A DNA stretch of 64,000 nucleotides from Ruegeria sp. R13_0 (GTDB taxonomy: Bacteria > Pseudomonadota > Alphaproteobacteria > Rhodobacterales > Rhodobacteraceae), in the NCBI RefSeq assembly GCF_017743995.1, contig NZ_JAGHRB010000004.1:1-64000 (forward strand), read 5' to 3'. Position numbers and translations under genes: made by a program. Numbering within the stretch: the first letter of the stretch is position 1; each line of letters starts with the position of its first letter. Below the pieces are notes generated by a model that was given only the letters and a program-made list of their open reading frames with translations, was not told where the DNA came from and did no database searches. Positions 44,689 through 54,636 of this stretch are shown piece after piece.

Positions 44689-44758
44689 GGCGGTCTCCTC
44701 CTCCCTGACCGCCGCAACACCCGCCCCGCGTTCCTCCAGACGCGGGGCGTTGTTTTTT
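44689..44758 (+). terminator. Terminator after the Hsp20 gene
   Basis: Two hairpins: GCGGCGGTC/GACCGCCGC (about 44691-44716) and GCCCCGCGT/ACGCGGGGC (44723-44748). The second is followed by GTTGTTTTTT, the termination signal. Confidence 0.8.
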
Positions 44759-44859
44759 GGCGCTACCCAAGGGCTCCCTTCCCTGATCAACCACGTGGCT
44801 TTCCTGTTCCGATCCGCCTATAAGTGAATGAAAAGACCAAGAGCAGTCAGAGGTCATGC

Positions 44860-45900
44860 ATGACCCTATTGGGCATCACATGTCAGAAGGATGACGGGCC
44901 GTTTCTAGTGGAATGGCTGGCCCATCACCTTGCGGCAGGCGTCGACCGGTTTCTGGTGCTGAGCCACGATTGCTCGGATGGGTCGGATGCGTTGTTGCAG
45001 GCGCTGGCCCAGGACGCGCGGATTGAGCATCTTCCCTTCACCCCTAAGGGCAACAAGGCCGTGCAATGGCAGGCGTTGAAATACGCCTCGGATCATCCGG
45101 CTTACGCTTCGGTCGACTGGGCGCTGTTTTTCGACTGTGATGAGTTTCTTTGTCTGCGGGAGGCTTCGCTGCTCGATCTACTGACCCGGTTCGAGGCAGC
45201 ATCAGGGTCCTTTGACGCTCTTGCCCTGCCATGGCGGTTCTTTGGCGCAGGTGGTCAGTTGAAGCGTGAAAGCGGGTTAACGCCCGAGAGGTTCAGGCAA
45301 GCCGCGCCCGAGGACCTGCATTTTCCGCTCGGCCACCTGTTCAAAACGCTCCACCGTCCGGCGGCGTTTCAAAAGCTGGGGGTGCATCGGCCCCGCAGTA
45401 GACCGTCAAAACCCGCGCGCTGGATCGGCCCGGATGGGGCAGACCTGCCCGCGGGTTTCGCGGGAAATGATGGTGCGATTTCGCTCTATGGTCTAGCTAT
45501 GGGCGCGCGTCAGGTCTGGTTGAACCACTATGCCCTGCGCTCGCGCGAAGAGTTCATGGTTAAACGCGCCCGCGGTTTGCCGAACCACATGGATCGCGAG
45601 ATCGGGATGACCTATTGGGCTGAACGCAATTGGAATACGGTCGAAGAGACAAGCATTTCCGCAATGATGAATGCGACCCGGGCTGTTTATGCCGACCTGA
45701 TGGACCTGCCCGGTGTAGCCGCCGCGCATGAGGTCTGCCTGAACTGGCACCGTGCCAGCTATGCGGCCCTGCAGCAAGATATCGAGGCCGTGCGGCTGGA
45801 GTTCCGCCTAGGGCTCGTCGACAGCATCCCGCCCTCCGCTCAAGAGGGGGCTGCGTTTGTTTGCCGACAGGTCTCGCTTTTGTCGAAGGCGGCTGAGTGA
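44860..45900 (+). CDS. Glycosyltransferase, GT2/GT92-like, first of three
   Basis: A 346-residue putative glycosyltransferase (Glyco_tranf_2_4 type). It has ITCQKDDGPFLVEWLAHHLA at the start, SHDCSDGSD, the metal-binding FFDCDEFL near 95-102, PWRFFGAGG, KLGVHRPR and a C-terminal NHYALRSREEFMVKRARG. The start at 44860 has AGAGG six bases upstream; an ATG 12 codons earlier is possible. Its stop overlaps the next gene (TGATG). The family adds sugars to cell-surface polymers; substrates are unknown. Confidence 0.78.
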   Translation: MTLLGITCQKDDGPFLVEWLAHHLAAGVDRFLVLSHDCSDGSDALLQALAQDARIEHLPFTPKGNKAVQWQALKYASDHPAYASVDWALFFDCDEFLCLREASLLDLLTRFEAASGSFDALALPWRFFGAGGQLKRESGLTPERFRQAAPEDLHFPLGHLFKTLHRPAAFQKLGVHRPRSRPSKPARWIGPDGADLPAGFAGNDGAISLYGLAMGARQVWLNHYALRSREEFMVKRARGLPNHMDREIGMTYWAERNWNTVEETSISAMMNATRAVYADLMDLPGVAAAHEVCLNWHRASYAALQQDIEAVRLEFRLGLVDSIPPSAQEGAAFVCRQVSLLSKAAE

Positions 45901-48143
45901 TGGGGCTGATCGAACGGCGGCTTGCAGGTCAAGATTTGGGTGTCGCGATCCTGCTCGATGCGGTTGTGCATCAGGATGGTGGCGCGCAGGTCGTCACGTT
46001 GTTCTTTGATCGTTTGATCGCGGCTGAGGAAGTCATCCCCCCTGAGGGCAGCGTAGCTGAGGAGGCAGGCGCCGTGGGCGACGCGCGCATCCTGCGATAT
46101 CGCTTGCCGCAGGATGCCCACCCTCGATTTACGATCTGCGGGGAGGCCTTTGATCTGACCTGCGCGCCCTCCGAATGCGGGCTGTTTGAGGGGCAGAACG
46201 CCTTCATCGCCCAACGCAACGGCGAAAGCGCTGAGATCGTGTTGCAGTGGCTGGCCTACCACATCGAAACGCAGGGGCTTGAGGCGGCGGTGGTCCTCGA
46301 CCGCGCCCCTCCCGGTGCCGAGGATGGGTTTGCCGCCGCGCTTCGCGAGGGTCTGGAGAGCCATGCCTTGCCCTGTCAGGTGGTTATGGTCCAAAGCCCT
46401 GTGCCGCTGGGCAAACCCGACCTGCCGCCTGAAGCGCACCCGTTTTGCGTTAGCGAGTCTCCGGGCAAGGACCGGATGAAGGTCCCGCCCTCCAGCCCAT
46501 GGAACAGCCCGCTTGGCGCGTTTTCGGTCTATGAAATCATGCGCATACGGTTTCTGGCGCAGGCGCGCGCCGTGGCAAATATCGACGTGCATGACCTTAT
46601 GGTCGAAACAGATACATCCGTCTTCGACGCAGCCGCTACAGCCGAGGGCGGGTTGATCACGCTGTTCGGGCGGCATTGCTATCCGTGGCGCGTGCGTGCG
46701 GGCCAAAAGGCGCATTTCGGCGATCATATCTGCGTGCAATTCGATGCGACGGGCGGTCGGCAGCGCTGGTGCATCGCGCCAGCCAAATCCGCTCCAGATG
46801 CGGTCTGGCGGCTGGTCAGGGTCGGAAATGCGCGCCCGGATTCGACCCTAACTATGGGGTTCTACCGTCACATGCTGTTGCGGCACCCAACACGCTCGAT
46901 CTCAAAAATCGTGCCCAAGACCTCTCTGATCGAACATGAGCCGCTGTTGCAATTGTCCGCCACGACCTGGGGGCACAAACCGGTGCGGATGCCTGAGTTG
47001 GCGGTCACGTCAAAGGAAACAGGGCGCGGGCGATGTGCCATCGTGACCACGATGAAGAACGAAGGCCCGTTCATTCTGGAATGGCTCGCTTATCATCGGG
47101 CCATCGGGTTCGATGATTTCCTGATCTACACCAATGACTGCACCGACGGCACCGATACGATGCTGGAGATGCTGCAAAGCAAGAGCCTGGTTCAGCATCG
47201 CGACAACCCGTTCCGGCAGATGGATATGCGTCCGCAGCACGCGGCCCTGCATTCCGCGGATGATGAGCAGATCGTAAAAGACGCGACGTGGGTCGCCTGC
47301 ATTGATGTGGACGAATACGTGAACATCAAATGCGGCGACGGTACTCTGGATGCGCTGTTTGCCGCTGTACCTGACGCCAACATGATCGCAATGACCTGGC
47401 GGTTGTTCGGCAATGGCGATCTGCACGGGTTCGAGGACCGGCCCATTATCGAACAGTTCCAGCGCTGCGCCCCCGAATATGCCCGCAAGCCGCATCAGGC
47501 CTGGGGGTTCAAGACGCTGTTCCGCAATATCGGCCTGTTCCGAAAGCTGGGCGTGCATCGCCCCAAGGGCCTCAATCCGCAATTGTGGGAGGAGATCAAC
47601 TGGGTCAACGGATCCGGCGCGCCGATGCCACGCTCGATGTTTCGCAATGGCTGGCGGTCCACGATCAACACCTATGGCTATGATCTGGTGCAACTGAACC
47701 ACTATGCCGTCCGCTCGGCCGAGAGCTTTCTGGTCAAGCGCGACCGGGGCCGGGTGAACCATGTCGAGCGGGATCAGGGCCTCGCCTACTGGTTCCGTAT
47801 GAATAACAACTACGCCGAGGATCATTCCATCGCGCGGATGGTGCCTGCAATGCGGGCCGAGCTGGATCGTCTGCTCAGCGATCCCGAGATCGCCGCCGCA
47901 CATGCCCATTCCGTAGACCGCCACCGCGCCAAGATCGCGGAGTTGAAAGCCACGCCGAACTACGCCGCTTTCTACGCGGAATTGACAGGCGCGCGCCTTG
48001 AAAAGCTTTCGCGCCTGCACCGGCATTTCGGGGCGAACGTGTTCCTCAAAGGCCCCTCATCCATTCCGGATGACGTGCTGGAGCGTGACCCCGACAAGGA
48101 TTGGTTCTTCACCGTCGATCATGACGGGGAAACCCAGCATTAG
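45900..48143 (+). CDS. Two-part protein: unknown N-terminal half plus GT2/GT92-like glycosyltransferase
   Basis: A 747-residue protein. Residues about 380-700 are a glycosyltransferase like its neighbours (CAIVTTMKNEGPFILEWLAY, YTNDCTDGTD, IDVDEYVNI, MTWRLFGNGD, LGVHRPKG, NHYAVRSAESFLVKRDRG). The first about 370 residues are a separate, poorly recognised region containing GQNAFIAQRNGESAEIVLQW and LAYHIETQGLEAAVVLDRAP, which resembles a degenerate glycosyltransferase start without an acidic metal motif, so an internal duplication is likely. Translation is coupled to the upstream gene. It ends three bases from the convergent third family member. Confidence 0.75.
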   Translation: MGLIERRLAGQDLGVAILLDAVVHQDGGAQVVTLFFDRLIAAEEVIPPEGSVAEEAGAVGDARILRYRLPQDAHPRFTICGEAFDLTCAPSECGLFEGQNAFIAQRNGESAEIVLQWLAYHIETQGLEAAVVLDRAPPGAEDGFAAALREGLESHALPCQVVMVQSPVPLGKPDLPPEAHPFCVSESPGKDRMKVPPSSPWNSPLGAFSVYEIMRIRFLAQARAVANIDVHDLMVETDTSVFDAAATAEGGLITLFGRHCYPWRVRAGQKAHFGDHICVQFDATGGRQRWCIAPAKSAPDAVWRLVRVGNARPDSTLTMGFYRHMLLRHPTRSISKIVPKTSLIEHEPLLQLSATTWGHKPVRMPELAVTSKETGRGRCAIVTTMKNEGPFILEWLAYHRAIGFDDFLIYTNDCTDGTDTMLEMLQSKSLVQHRDNPFRQMDMRPQHAALHSADDEQIVKDATWVACIDVDEYVNIKCGDGTLDALFAAVPDANMIAMTWRLFGNGDLHGFEDRPIIEQFQRCAPEYARKPHQAWGFKTLFRNIGLFRKLGVHRPKGLNPQLWEEINWVNGSGAPMPRSMFRNGWRSTINTYGYDLVQLNHYAVRSAESFLVKRDRGRVNHVERDQGLAYWFRMNNNYAEDHSIARMVPAMRAELDRLLSDPEIAAAHAHSVDRHRAKIAELKATPNYAAFYAELTGARLEKLSRLHRHFGANVFLKGPSSIPDDVLERDPDKDWFFTVDHDGETQH

Positions 48144-48146
48144 AGC

Positions 48147-49115
48147 CTAAAGCGCGGCTTTCAGCCCGTTGACCAGCTCATCCATTTCCGGATCCAGCTT
48201 CATTGAGGCTGCTTTGCGCCGGTGCCATTCGACCGCCCGCGCATGCAGATCGCCCAGCACCGGGTCCGATTTCAACTCATCCGCCAGCTTGTTGCTTTGG
48301 GGTGCATAGCGCTCGATCGAGGTGTCTTTCTCGTCGTTGAGGTTGAACCTGTCCCAGTATTCCATGCCCAGCACGTGATGGCTGTGGTTCGCTCGTCCGC
48401 GCGCGCGTTTGATAAGAAAACTCTCCATCGAGCGCAGCGCATAGTGGTTGACCTGCGCGTGGGTAAACAGGGGCGGGTTCTCGGTGCGGACGCCATCTAC
48501 GACGTAGTCCGCGCCGCCGGGCAGAACACGTTTCGTGTCCGAGACATGCTCATCCAAAGACACCGGCGCATGCAGGCCCATCCGCTTGAATTTATGCTGG
48601 TTGGTGTAAAGGGACTTGACGAACTTACCAGTTTTGGGTCGTTCCTCTGCGTCCCATTCAAGCTCGCCCATGGTGAATTGTTGGGTGACGGGCGCGTCGT
48701 CGAACCGCTCGATATGGTCCGGGCCGAAGACCCGCCAAGGGACCGAAATCACATCTGCATCCGCACCGGATCCTTCGACCAGCGCACGGGCCGAGCCGTC
48801 GCCCATATGGATATTCAGGTACTCATCCACATCGCAGACGAAGACCCATTTGGCATCCATCACGATGTCATAGCGGCGCGAGGCCTGCCGCAGGGCCGAA
48901 CGGTGAATGCCGCCGCCGCGAATGATCGTGTTATGCTGAGTGACCAGCCCCATCTCTTGCAGCCGCAGAAGGATTTCGACGGTAGGGTCGGTGCAGTCAT
49001 TCGTGCAGACCAGAATGTGGTCAAAGCCCAGCGTCTTGTAATGCGCCACCCAATCGATGATGTATGGGCCTTCGTTTTTCATCGTGGAGACGACTGTATA
49101 AGTCTCGTTGCTCAT
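48147..49115 (-). CDS. Glycosyltransferase, GT2/GT92-like, third of three
   Basis: A 322-residue member of the same family: VVSTMKNEGPYIIDWVAHYK, CTNDCTDPTVE, CDVDEYLNI, VPWRVFGPD, HAQVNHYALRSMESFLIKRA. It faces the other two. The ATG at 49115 begins the conserved domain; the frame is open 43 codons upstream without a better site. Cytoplasmic, with no membrane span. The partner polymer is unknown. Confidence 0.8.
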   Translation of the reverse strand: MSNETYTVVSTMKNEGPYIIDWVAHYKTLGFDHILVCTNDCTDPTVEILLRLQEMGLVTQHNTIIRGGGIHRSALRQASRRYDIVMDAKWVFVCDVDEYLNIHMGDGSARALVEGSGADADVISVPWRVFGPDHIERFDDAPVTQQFTMGELEWDAEERPKTGKFVKSLYTNQHKFKRMGLHAPVSLDEHVSDTKRVLPGGADYVVDGVRTENPPLFTHAQVNHYALRSMESFLIKRARGRANHSHHVLGMEYWDRFNLNDEKDTSIERYAPQSNKLADELKSDPVLGDLHARAVEWHRRKAASMKLDPEMDELVNGLKAAL

Positions 49116-49365
49116 GACTGTCTGCTCGCTTGCCCGCCTAGGCGCCTGGTTCTTGTCTGTGCGGCGCGAAGGATGCAACAAGGTCACGCCCGGCCAACTA
49201 TTCACGCTTGCTGCGTAATCTGGCGGTACCCAAGCGCGGTGCAAGACCTTAGGATCAAGAAAACGACGCGTGTGCCAAAAATAAACGTAGGCTCAAGGAT
49301 ACGCAGATGGCACGCACGCGCGGGGTCGGCACTTTGTAGATCGGTGGCCCGCTCAGTTGGTTTGA

Positions 49366-49878
49366 ACAGCTGTTCTTCTCCGGCAGCACCAGGCTGCGAT
49401 CTCACCGCGAAGCACGGTCGATAAGTCCGTTGTCCCGTGGGAGACGCGCTATAAAACCGTGTGGGATCGGGACTTCTCTGGCCCATATGGCGATGCCGCG
49501 CAGGTCAGTCAGGCCGCACGACGGGTGTCGATCCTTTATGACCCTTATGAGCCGCTGGATGCCGGTCACGCGGCGCGGTTCACGAATACCAACGTCTCGC
49601 ATCTGCGCGCGCCGCTACTGGGGCATCGGTTGGGGTCGTCTCTGCTGCAGATGGGTATCCTGCACCCGATCATTCTGGGGGCGTTGAACGGAACCCTGAC
49701 CGAGGCCGAGTTCTACACCCTTCTGCGCGCCCGAAGACAATTCCCGCGCTATCAGCGAGAGCTCTTCAATCGCGCGGTCAAGAAAGGGCACAAGGACCTC
49801 GCCCGCCGCCTTGGCGTGCATATTCTGAAACAAAACCCCAATCGGGCCGTGCGGCTGGGGTTGAAGGAACTGGGTTAA
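49366..49878 (+). pseudogene. 5'-truncated gene remnant
   Basis: From 49366 the frame is open for 170 codons and reads like conserved protein (DKSVVPWETRYKTVW, DFSGPYGDAAQ, RFTNTNVSHLRAPLLGHRLG, LLRARRQFPRYQRELFNRA), but it enters directly from an in-frame stop with no start for the missing N-terminal part. The sequence resembles the C-terminal part of a roseobacter protein often labelled phosphoadenosine phosphosulfate reductase; that label is from memory and uncertain. If translated, an internal GTG or ATG (49459) would give a 139-residue fragment. Confidence 0.45.
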
Positions 49879-49887
49879 ACGAGGCCG

Positions 49888-51816
49888 CTAGGCGCGTTTT
49901 TCGCCGATGGTCGCAACGCCAAGAACCTCCAGAACCTTGGCTTCGATCTGTTCGGCATTCATGCCCGCCACCGCGTACATGTCCGCGGGACTGGCCTGAT
50001 CAATGAAGATGTCGGGCAAGACCATCGAGCGGTATTTGAACCCGCGATCAAACACGCCTTCGTCTGCCAGAAGCTGCGCAACATGGCTGCCGAACCCGCC
50101 AATGGCGCCTTCTTCGATGGTGATCATCGCCTCGTGGTTTTCGACCAGATCGAGGATCAGATCACGGTCCAGCGGCTTGGCAAAGCGCGCGTCCGCAATG
50201 GTCGGAGTGATGCCGCGCGCCGACAAGGCCTCGGCCGCTTTTTGAACCTCGGCCAGACGGGTGCCGAAGGACAACAAAGCCACGCGCGCACCTTTCTGAA
50301 TCAGCCGGCCCTTGCCGATTTCCAGAACCTCGCCCCGTTCGGGCAGGTCAACGCCAACGCCCTCTCCCCGGGGATAGCGGAACGCAATCGGGCCGTCATC
50401 ATGGGCTGCGGCGGTGGCCACCATATGCATCAGCTCGGCCTCATCCGCGGCGGCCATGACGACCATGCCGGGCAGATTGGCCATATAGGCAATGTCGAAA
50501 GACCCGGCATGGGTGGCCCCATCCGCGCCAACAAGCCCGGCACGGTCGATGGCAAAGCGCACCGGTAAGCGCTGGATCGCCACGTCATGCACAACCTGAT
50601 CATAGCCGCGCTGCAGGAAGGTCGAATACATCGCGCAGAAGGGCTTCATCCCACCCGCAGCCAGCGCGGCGCAGAAGGTCACGCCATGCTGCTCTGCAAT
50701 CGCTACGTCAAAACAGCGCGAGGGGTAGCGTTCCGCAAACAGGTTCAGCCCGGTACCATCGGGCATGGCGGCAGTGACCGCTACGATCTTGTCATCCCGT
50801 GCGGCCTCTTCCACCAGTGTTTTGCCAAAGACCGAGGTATAGGACGGCGCGTTTGAGGGCGCTTTCTTCTGTTCCCCCGTGACCACATCGAACTTGCCGG
50901 TCGCGTGGCCTTTGTCGCGGGCCTGCTCGGCCGGGGCGTAGCCTTTGCCCTTTTTGGTCAACACATGGATCAGGATCGGCCCCGTCGCCCGTGCCTTGAC
51001 GGTGCGTAGAACCGGCAGCAACTGGTCCATGTCATGCCCGTCAATCGGGCCGAGATAGGAGAACCCGAGCTCTTCGAACAAGGTCCCGCCAACGGCCATC
51101 CCTTTGAGCATCTCTTTCGCGCGTTTGGCTCCTTCGCGGAACGGCTCGGGCAGCAGAGAGACCGCGCCTTTGGCGGCGGCCTTCAGCTCGTGAAACGGTT
51201 CCTCGGCGTAGATGCGTGACAGGTAGGTCGACAGCGCCCCCACGGGTGGCGCGATGCTCATTTCATTGTCGTTCAGGATCACGATCAGGCGCTTTCGCAG
51301 GTGGCCTGCGTTGTTCATCGCCTCAAACGCCATGCCCGCAGACATCGAGCCATCGCCGATCACCGCTATCGCATCACCCAGCCCCTCGGGCGTTACGCCA
51401 CCCAGATCGCGTGCGACGGCAAAGCCCAATGCGGCACTAATCGAGGTGCTGGAATGCGCCGCGCCAAACGGGTCATAGGGGCTTTCACTGCGCTTGGTGA
51501 AGCCGCTGAGGCCATCTTTCATGCGCAAGGTGCGGATACGGTCGCGGCGCTCGGTCAGGATCTTGTGCGGATAGCACTGATGCCCCACATCCCAGATGAT
51601 CTTGTCGCGCGGTGTGTCGAAGACCGCATGCAACGCCGTCGTCAGCTCAACCACACCAAGGCCTGCGCCCAGATGCCCGCCGGTGACCGAAACGGCCGAG
51701 ATCGTCTCGGCCCGCAATTCCTGCGCCACCTGATGCAGTTGCGCGTCCGAGAACTGCTTCAGATCCGCAGGGCGGTTCACGAGGTCCAGCAGTGGCGTAT
51801 TCGGACGGTCAGACAT
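49888..51816 (-). CDS. dxs: 1-deoxy-D-xylulose-5-phosphate synthase
   Basis: A 642-residue thiamine-diphosphate enzyme that condenses pyruvate and glyceraldehyde 3-phosphate, the first step of the non-mevalonate isoprenoid pathway. [13 protein letters not shown], the ThDP motif [18 protein letters not shown] with NDNEMSI, and the transketolase pyrimidine domain ([15 protein letters not shown]) are complete. The ATG at 51816 has AGGAA eight bases upstream. Last gene of the HDAC-xseB-ispA-dxs operon, 16 bases after ispA. Confidence 0.95.
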   Translation of the reverse strand: MSDRPNTPLLDLVNRPADLKQFSDAQLHQVAQELRAETISAVSVTGGHLGAGLGVVELTTALHAVFDTPRDKIIWDVGHQCYPHKILTERRDRIRTLRMKDGLSGFTKRSESPYDPFGAAHSSTSISAALGFAVARDLGGVTPEGLGDAIAVIGDGSMSAGMAFEAMNNAGHLRKRLIVILNDNEMSIAPPVGALSTYLSRIYAEEPFHELKAAAKGAVSLLPEPFREGAKRAKEMLKGMAVGGTLFEELGFSYLGPIDGHDMDQLLPVLRTVKARATGPILIHVLTKKGKGYAPAEQARDKGHATGKFDVVTGEQKKAPSNAPSYTSVFGKTLVEEAARDDKIVAVTAAMPDGTGLNLFAERYPSRCFDVAIAEQHGVTFCAALAAGGMKPFCAMYSTFLQRGYDQVVHDVAIQRLPVRFAIDRAGLVGADGATHAGSFDIAYMANLPGMVVMAAADEAELMHMVATAAAHDDGPIAFRYPRGEGVGVDLPERGEVLEIGKGRLIQKGARVALLSFGTRLAEVQKAAEALSARGITPTIADARFAKPLDRDLILDLVENHEAMITIEEGAIGGFGSHVAQLLADEGVFDRGFKYRSMVLPDIFIDQASPADMYAVAGMNAEQIEAKVLEVLGVATIGEKRA

Positions 51817-51832
51817 TTGGCGCGTTCCTGGC

Positions 51833-52699
51833 TTAGCTGTCCCGGGCAATAACGAAGCGAGCAGCGTCCTTCAAGGTTTCAGCCTTTGCCCCATATCCAT
51901 CCAGCGCGGCGCAGGCTTCGCCTACCAGCTCAGCTGCACGGGCCTTGGCTGCATCCAGTCCCAGAAGCGAAACAAAGGTTGCTTTGCCCGCATCCGCGTC
52001 TTTCTGCAGCCGTTTTCCGGCCTTTTCGGCGTCACCCTCGATATCCAAGATGTCATCGGCGATTTGAAAAGCAAGCCCAAGGGCTTGGGCATATTGGCGC
52101 AACGGGGTCGGATCGGCTTGCGCCAACCGAGCGCCCGCACAGGCGGACCAGTCGATCAACGCCCCGGTCTTGCCCGCTTGCAGCCGTGTGATTTCATCCA
52201 GCGACAACGGGGCAGAGGCCGTTTCAGCCGCGATATCCAGCGCTTGACCCAGAACCATACCCTGCGCCCCACTTGCCTTGGCCAGAGTCATCGCCAGTTC
52301 GGCGCGAATCTCGGGCTTGCCGACGTCAGGCCGCGTGCAAAGCTCAAACGCCAGGGTCTGCAAAGCATCCCCGGCCAGAACGGCGGTGCCTTCGTCCCAT
52401 TTTACATGGACCGTCGGGCGCCCTCGTCGCAGGTCATCATCATCCATGCAGGGCAGGTCATCATGGACGAGGGAATAGGCGTGCAACGCCTCAATCGCTG
52501 TCGCGGGCCAGATTGCCTGAGCAGCCTCAACGCCATGCAGGCGCGCGCTTTCCAGTACCAGAAACCCCCGCAGACGCTTTCCGCCTTCGGTGGCGTAGGC
52601 CATGGCCCGCGTCACATCCAGATCGTCAAGTTCCCCCAGAACCAGGTCAAAATGGCTCTGAACCCGCGCCGCATCCTGCGCCAGCCTGTCGCGAAACAT
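51833..52699 (-). CDS. ispA: Farnesyl/geranylgeranyl diphosphate synthase
   Basis: A 288-residue trans-isoprenyl diphosphate synthase with both Asp-rich motifs, [14 protein letters not shown] near 80-93 and DDILD near 216-220, and [11 protein letters not shown]. It adds isopentenyl diphosphate units to make C15 products for quinones and undecaprenol. The gene starts directly after the xseB stop and precedes dxs. Chain length is inferred from operon context. Confidence 0.92.
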   Translation of the reverse strand: MFRDRLAQDAARVQSHFDLVLGELDDLDVTRAMAYATEGGKRLRGFLVLESARLHGVEAAQAIWPATAIEALHAYSLVHDDLPCMDDDDLRRGRPTVHVKWDEGTAVLAGDALQTLAFELCTRPDVGKPEIRAELAMTLAKASGAQGMVLGQALDIAAETASAPLSLDEITRLQAGKTGALIDWSACAGARLAQADPTPLRQYAQALGLAFQIADDILDIEGDAEKAGKRLQKDADAGKATFVSLLGLDAAKARAAELVGEACAALDGYGAKAETLKDAARFVIARDS

Positions 52700-52942
52700 T
52701 TACTGACCTTCGACTGGAGTCGTCCCGGTTGGCTGCCCGCTGGCGTCCAGTGTGATGGCGGCGACCTTCTCTTCAGCGCGCTTCAACTCATCTTCACAGC
52801 GCTTTTTCAAAGCCGCGCCGCGCTCATAGAGGGCAATCGACTGATCCAGCGCCACATCACCGCGTTCCAATTGGCCGACTACGGCCTCAAGCTCTTTCAT
52901 TGCCTGTTCAAACGTCATCTGCTCAACGGGGGTATCGGTCAT
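52700..52942 (-). CDS. xseB: Exodeoxyribonuclease VII small subunit
   Basis: An 80-residue XseB with the helical hairpin signature FEQAMKELEAVVGQLERGDV, ALDQSIALYERG and LKKRCEDELKRAEEKV. It forms the filamentous small-subunit part of exonuclease VII. Its start overlaps the upstream gene by four bases; ispA follows without a gap, the usual xseB-ispA-dxs order. Confidence 0.93.
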   Translation of the reverse strand: MTDTPVEQMTFEQAMKELEAVVGQLERGDVALDQSIALYERGAALKKRCEDELKRAEEKVAAITLDASGQPTGTTPVEGQ

Positions 52943-53865
52943 CGTGCTGCCTTCATCAGTTCTTCCACATGGGCGTGTGTCGCCTCGGCCAATGCGTTCA
53001 GATCATACCCGCCTTCCAGAGTCGAGACGATACGGCCCTCACAAACTTCATCGGCGATCTTGCAAAGCTCGGCGGTGATCCAGGCGAAATCTCGTGTGGA
53101 CCAGTTGAGATTGGCCAGTGGATCGTCCTGATGGGCATCAAACCCGGCCGAGATAATGATTAGTTCGGGCTTAAAGGCTCTCAGGCGCGGGAAGGCCTGC
53201 GCCTCATAGGCTGCGCGCATCTCAGCCCCACCGCTTGCGGGTGGCAGGGGGATGTTCAGAACCGTATCATAGGCCCCGGTTTCATCGGGGCGACCGGAGC
53301 CGGGCCACAAGGGCATCTGCTGGCTGGTGATCACGAGCGCGCGTTTCTCGTCCCATAGCAGGTCCTGCGTGCCATTGCCGTGATGCACATCGAAATCCAC
53401 CACCGCAACACGGGCCAGCCCGTGATGATCCAGCGCATGTTTGGCACCCAAAGCGGCATTGCCGAACAGGCAAAACCCCATCGCCTTGTCGGTCTCTGCG
53501 TGATGCCCCGGAGGCCGAATGGCGCAGAATGCATTCGGAACCTCGCCAGACAGCACCAAATCCACCGCCCGAACAACGGCCCCAGCGCCGCGATACGCGG
53601 CATCGACCGAGCCCGGAGACATAAAGGTATCCCCATCAATCTGCGTAAACCCTTCGGCAGGCTGCGCGGCCCGGATATCGCGGATATAATCCTCAGGGTG
53701 AACCCGCAGCAAATCGTCATCCGCCACCATCGGAGCGGTCCTGCGGTCCAGATCCAAAGCCTCCAGCGCGTGCAGAATATGCTCCAGCCGCGCCACCCGC
53801 TCAGGGTGACCATCCGGGGTCACATGGCCCAGACAATCTGCATGGGTCAACAAGGCCGTCTTCAT
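52939..53865 (-). CDS. Histone deacetylase-family amidohydrolase
   Basis: A 308-residue zinc deacetylase of the HDAC/acetylpolyamine amidohydrolase group. RPPGHHAETD carries the catalytic His pair; VVDFDVHHGNGTQDLLWD and the later SAGFDAHQDDPL provide the zinc Asp-His-Asp ligands. It may act on acetylated lysine or polyamines; the substrate is unknown. First gene of the operon with xseB-ispA-dxs; a dispersed repeat lies just before its ribosome-binding site. Confidence 0.88.
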   Translation of the reverse strand: MKTALLTHADCLGHVTPDGHPERVARLEHILHALEALDLDRRTAPMVADDDLLRVHPEDYIRDIRAAQPAEGFTQIDGDTFMSPGSVDAAYRGAGAVVRAVDLVLSGEVPNAFCAIRPPGHHAETDKAMGFCLFGNAALGAKHALDHHGLARVAVVDFDVHHGNGTQDLLWDEKRALVITSQQMPLWPGSGRPDETGAYDTVLNIPLPPASGGAEMRAAYEAQAFPRLRAFKPELIIISAGFDAHQDDPLANLNWSTRDFAWITAELCKIADEVCEGRIVSTLEGGYDLNALAEATHAHVEELMKAAR

Positions 53866-53872
53866 CGGGATC

Positions 53873-53905
53873 CCCTCTTCATCTGGCTAAAAATATCCTC
53901 GCCGA
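53873..53905 (-). repeat. Dispersed roseobacter repeat, copy 2 (before the HDAC-like gene)
   Basis: On the minus strand GCCTTCGGCGAGGATATTTT followed by TAGCCAGATGAAGAGG matches the tail of the other copies (GAGGTATTTT...CAGAAGAAG). A CCTTCGG mini-hairpin replaces the G-rich hairpin. It ends eight bases before the ATG, supplying the purine-rich site. Confidence 0.6.
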
Positions 53906-53934
53906 AGGCATAAAATCGCCGCTCAGCGGCCGGG

Positions 53935-54636
53935 TCAATCCGGTGCCAGCATATACCCTGCTCCGCGAACGGTTTGCAGGTATCGGGGCTGTTTGGGGTC
54001 CTGTTCGATCTTGCGGCGCAACCGCGTGATCTGCACGTCGACGGCCCGCTCCTGCGCCTGCCCCTTGTCGCGTCCCAGATCCTCGACCAGTTTTGCCCGG
54101 CTGATCGGCTCACCCGGCTTGGCCGAGAAGATCTTCATCAACTGGCTTTCGGTTGCGGTCAGACGCACCGGGTCCTCGCCCTGCCACATTTCACCACGCT
54201 CGATGTCGTAGCGGATCGGGCCAAGGGTCAGGATTTTCGCTGCCGCGTCCTGAGCGGGAGCTTCGGGCATCCGCCGCAGAATGGCGTTGATGCGCAGCAA
54301 CAGCTCTTTCGGCTCAAACGGTTTGGCCAGATAGTCATCGGCCCCGGCCTCAAGCCCAGCGATCCGATGCTCGGTCTCGCCACGCGCCGTCAGGAGAAGG
54401 ATCGGAGTGCTGTGGGTCTCGCGCAGCGCTTTGGTCAGGCTCACGCCATCCTCGCCGGGCATCATCACATCCAGAACGATCATGTCGAAGTCCAGCCCGG
54501 ACAGCACACGACGCGCATGCGCCGCGTCGCGCGCGGCGGTCACCAGAAACCCGTTCCGCATCAGGAATTTTTTCAGCAGGTCGCGAATGCGCTCGTCATC
54601 ATCGACGATCAGCAGGTGGGCATCCATATCGCTCAT
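53935..54636 (-). CDS. petR: OmpR-family response regulator PetR
   Basis: A 233-residue response regulator: receiver domain with DDD (12-14), phospho-acceptor Asp56 in VLDVMMPGEDG and Lys in AKPFEPKEL, then a winged-helix domain (LTATESQLMKIF, TLRRKIEQ-like TRLRRKIEQD, VRGAGYML). In Rhodobacter the petP-petR pair was found next to the cytochrome bc1 operon. Here no sensor kinase or petABC gene is adjacent. It overlaps petP by four bases (ATGA). Confidence 0.88.
   Translation of the reverse strand: MSDMDAHLLIVDDDERIRDLLKKFLMRNGFLVTAARDAAHARRVLSGLDFDMIVLDVMMPGEDGVSLTKALRETHSTPILLLTARGETEHRIAGLEAGADDYLAKPFEPKELLLRINAILRRMPEAPAQDAAAKILTLGPIRYDIERGEMWQGEDPVRLTATESQLMKIFSAKPGEPISRAKLVEDLGRDKGQAQERAVDVQITRLRRKIEQDPKQPRYLQTVRGAGYMLAPD

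Noticed and set aside
48222..49424. 400-codon plus-strand frame over the third glycosyltransferase
   Set aside because: Antisense to a clear glycosyltransferase; the translation is low in recognisable motifs.
52064..53131. 355-codon plus-strand frame over ispA, xseB and the HDAC-like gene
   Set aside because: It crosses three well-supported minus-strand genes and has no family features.
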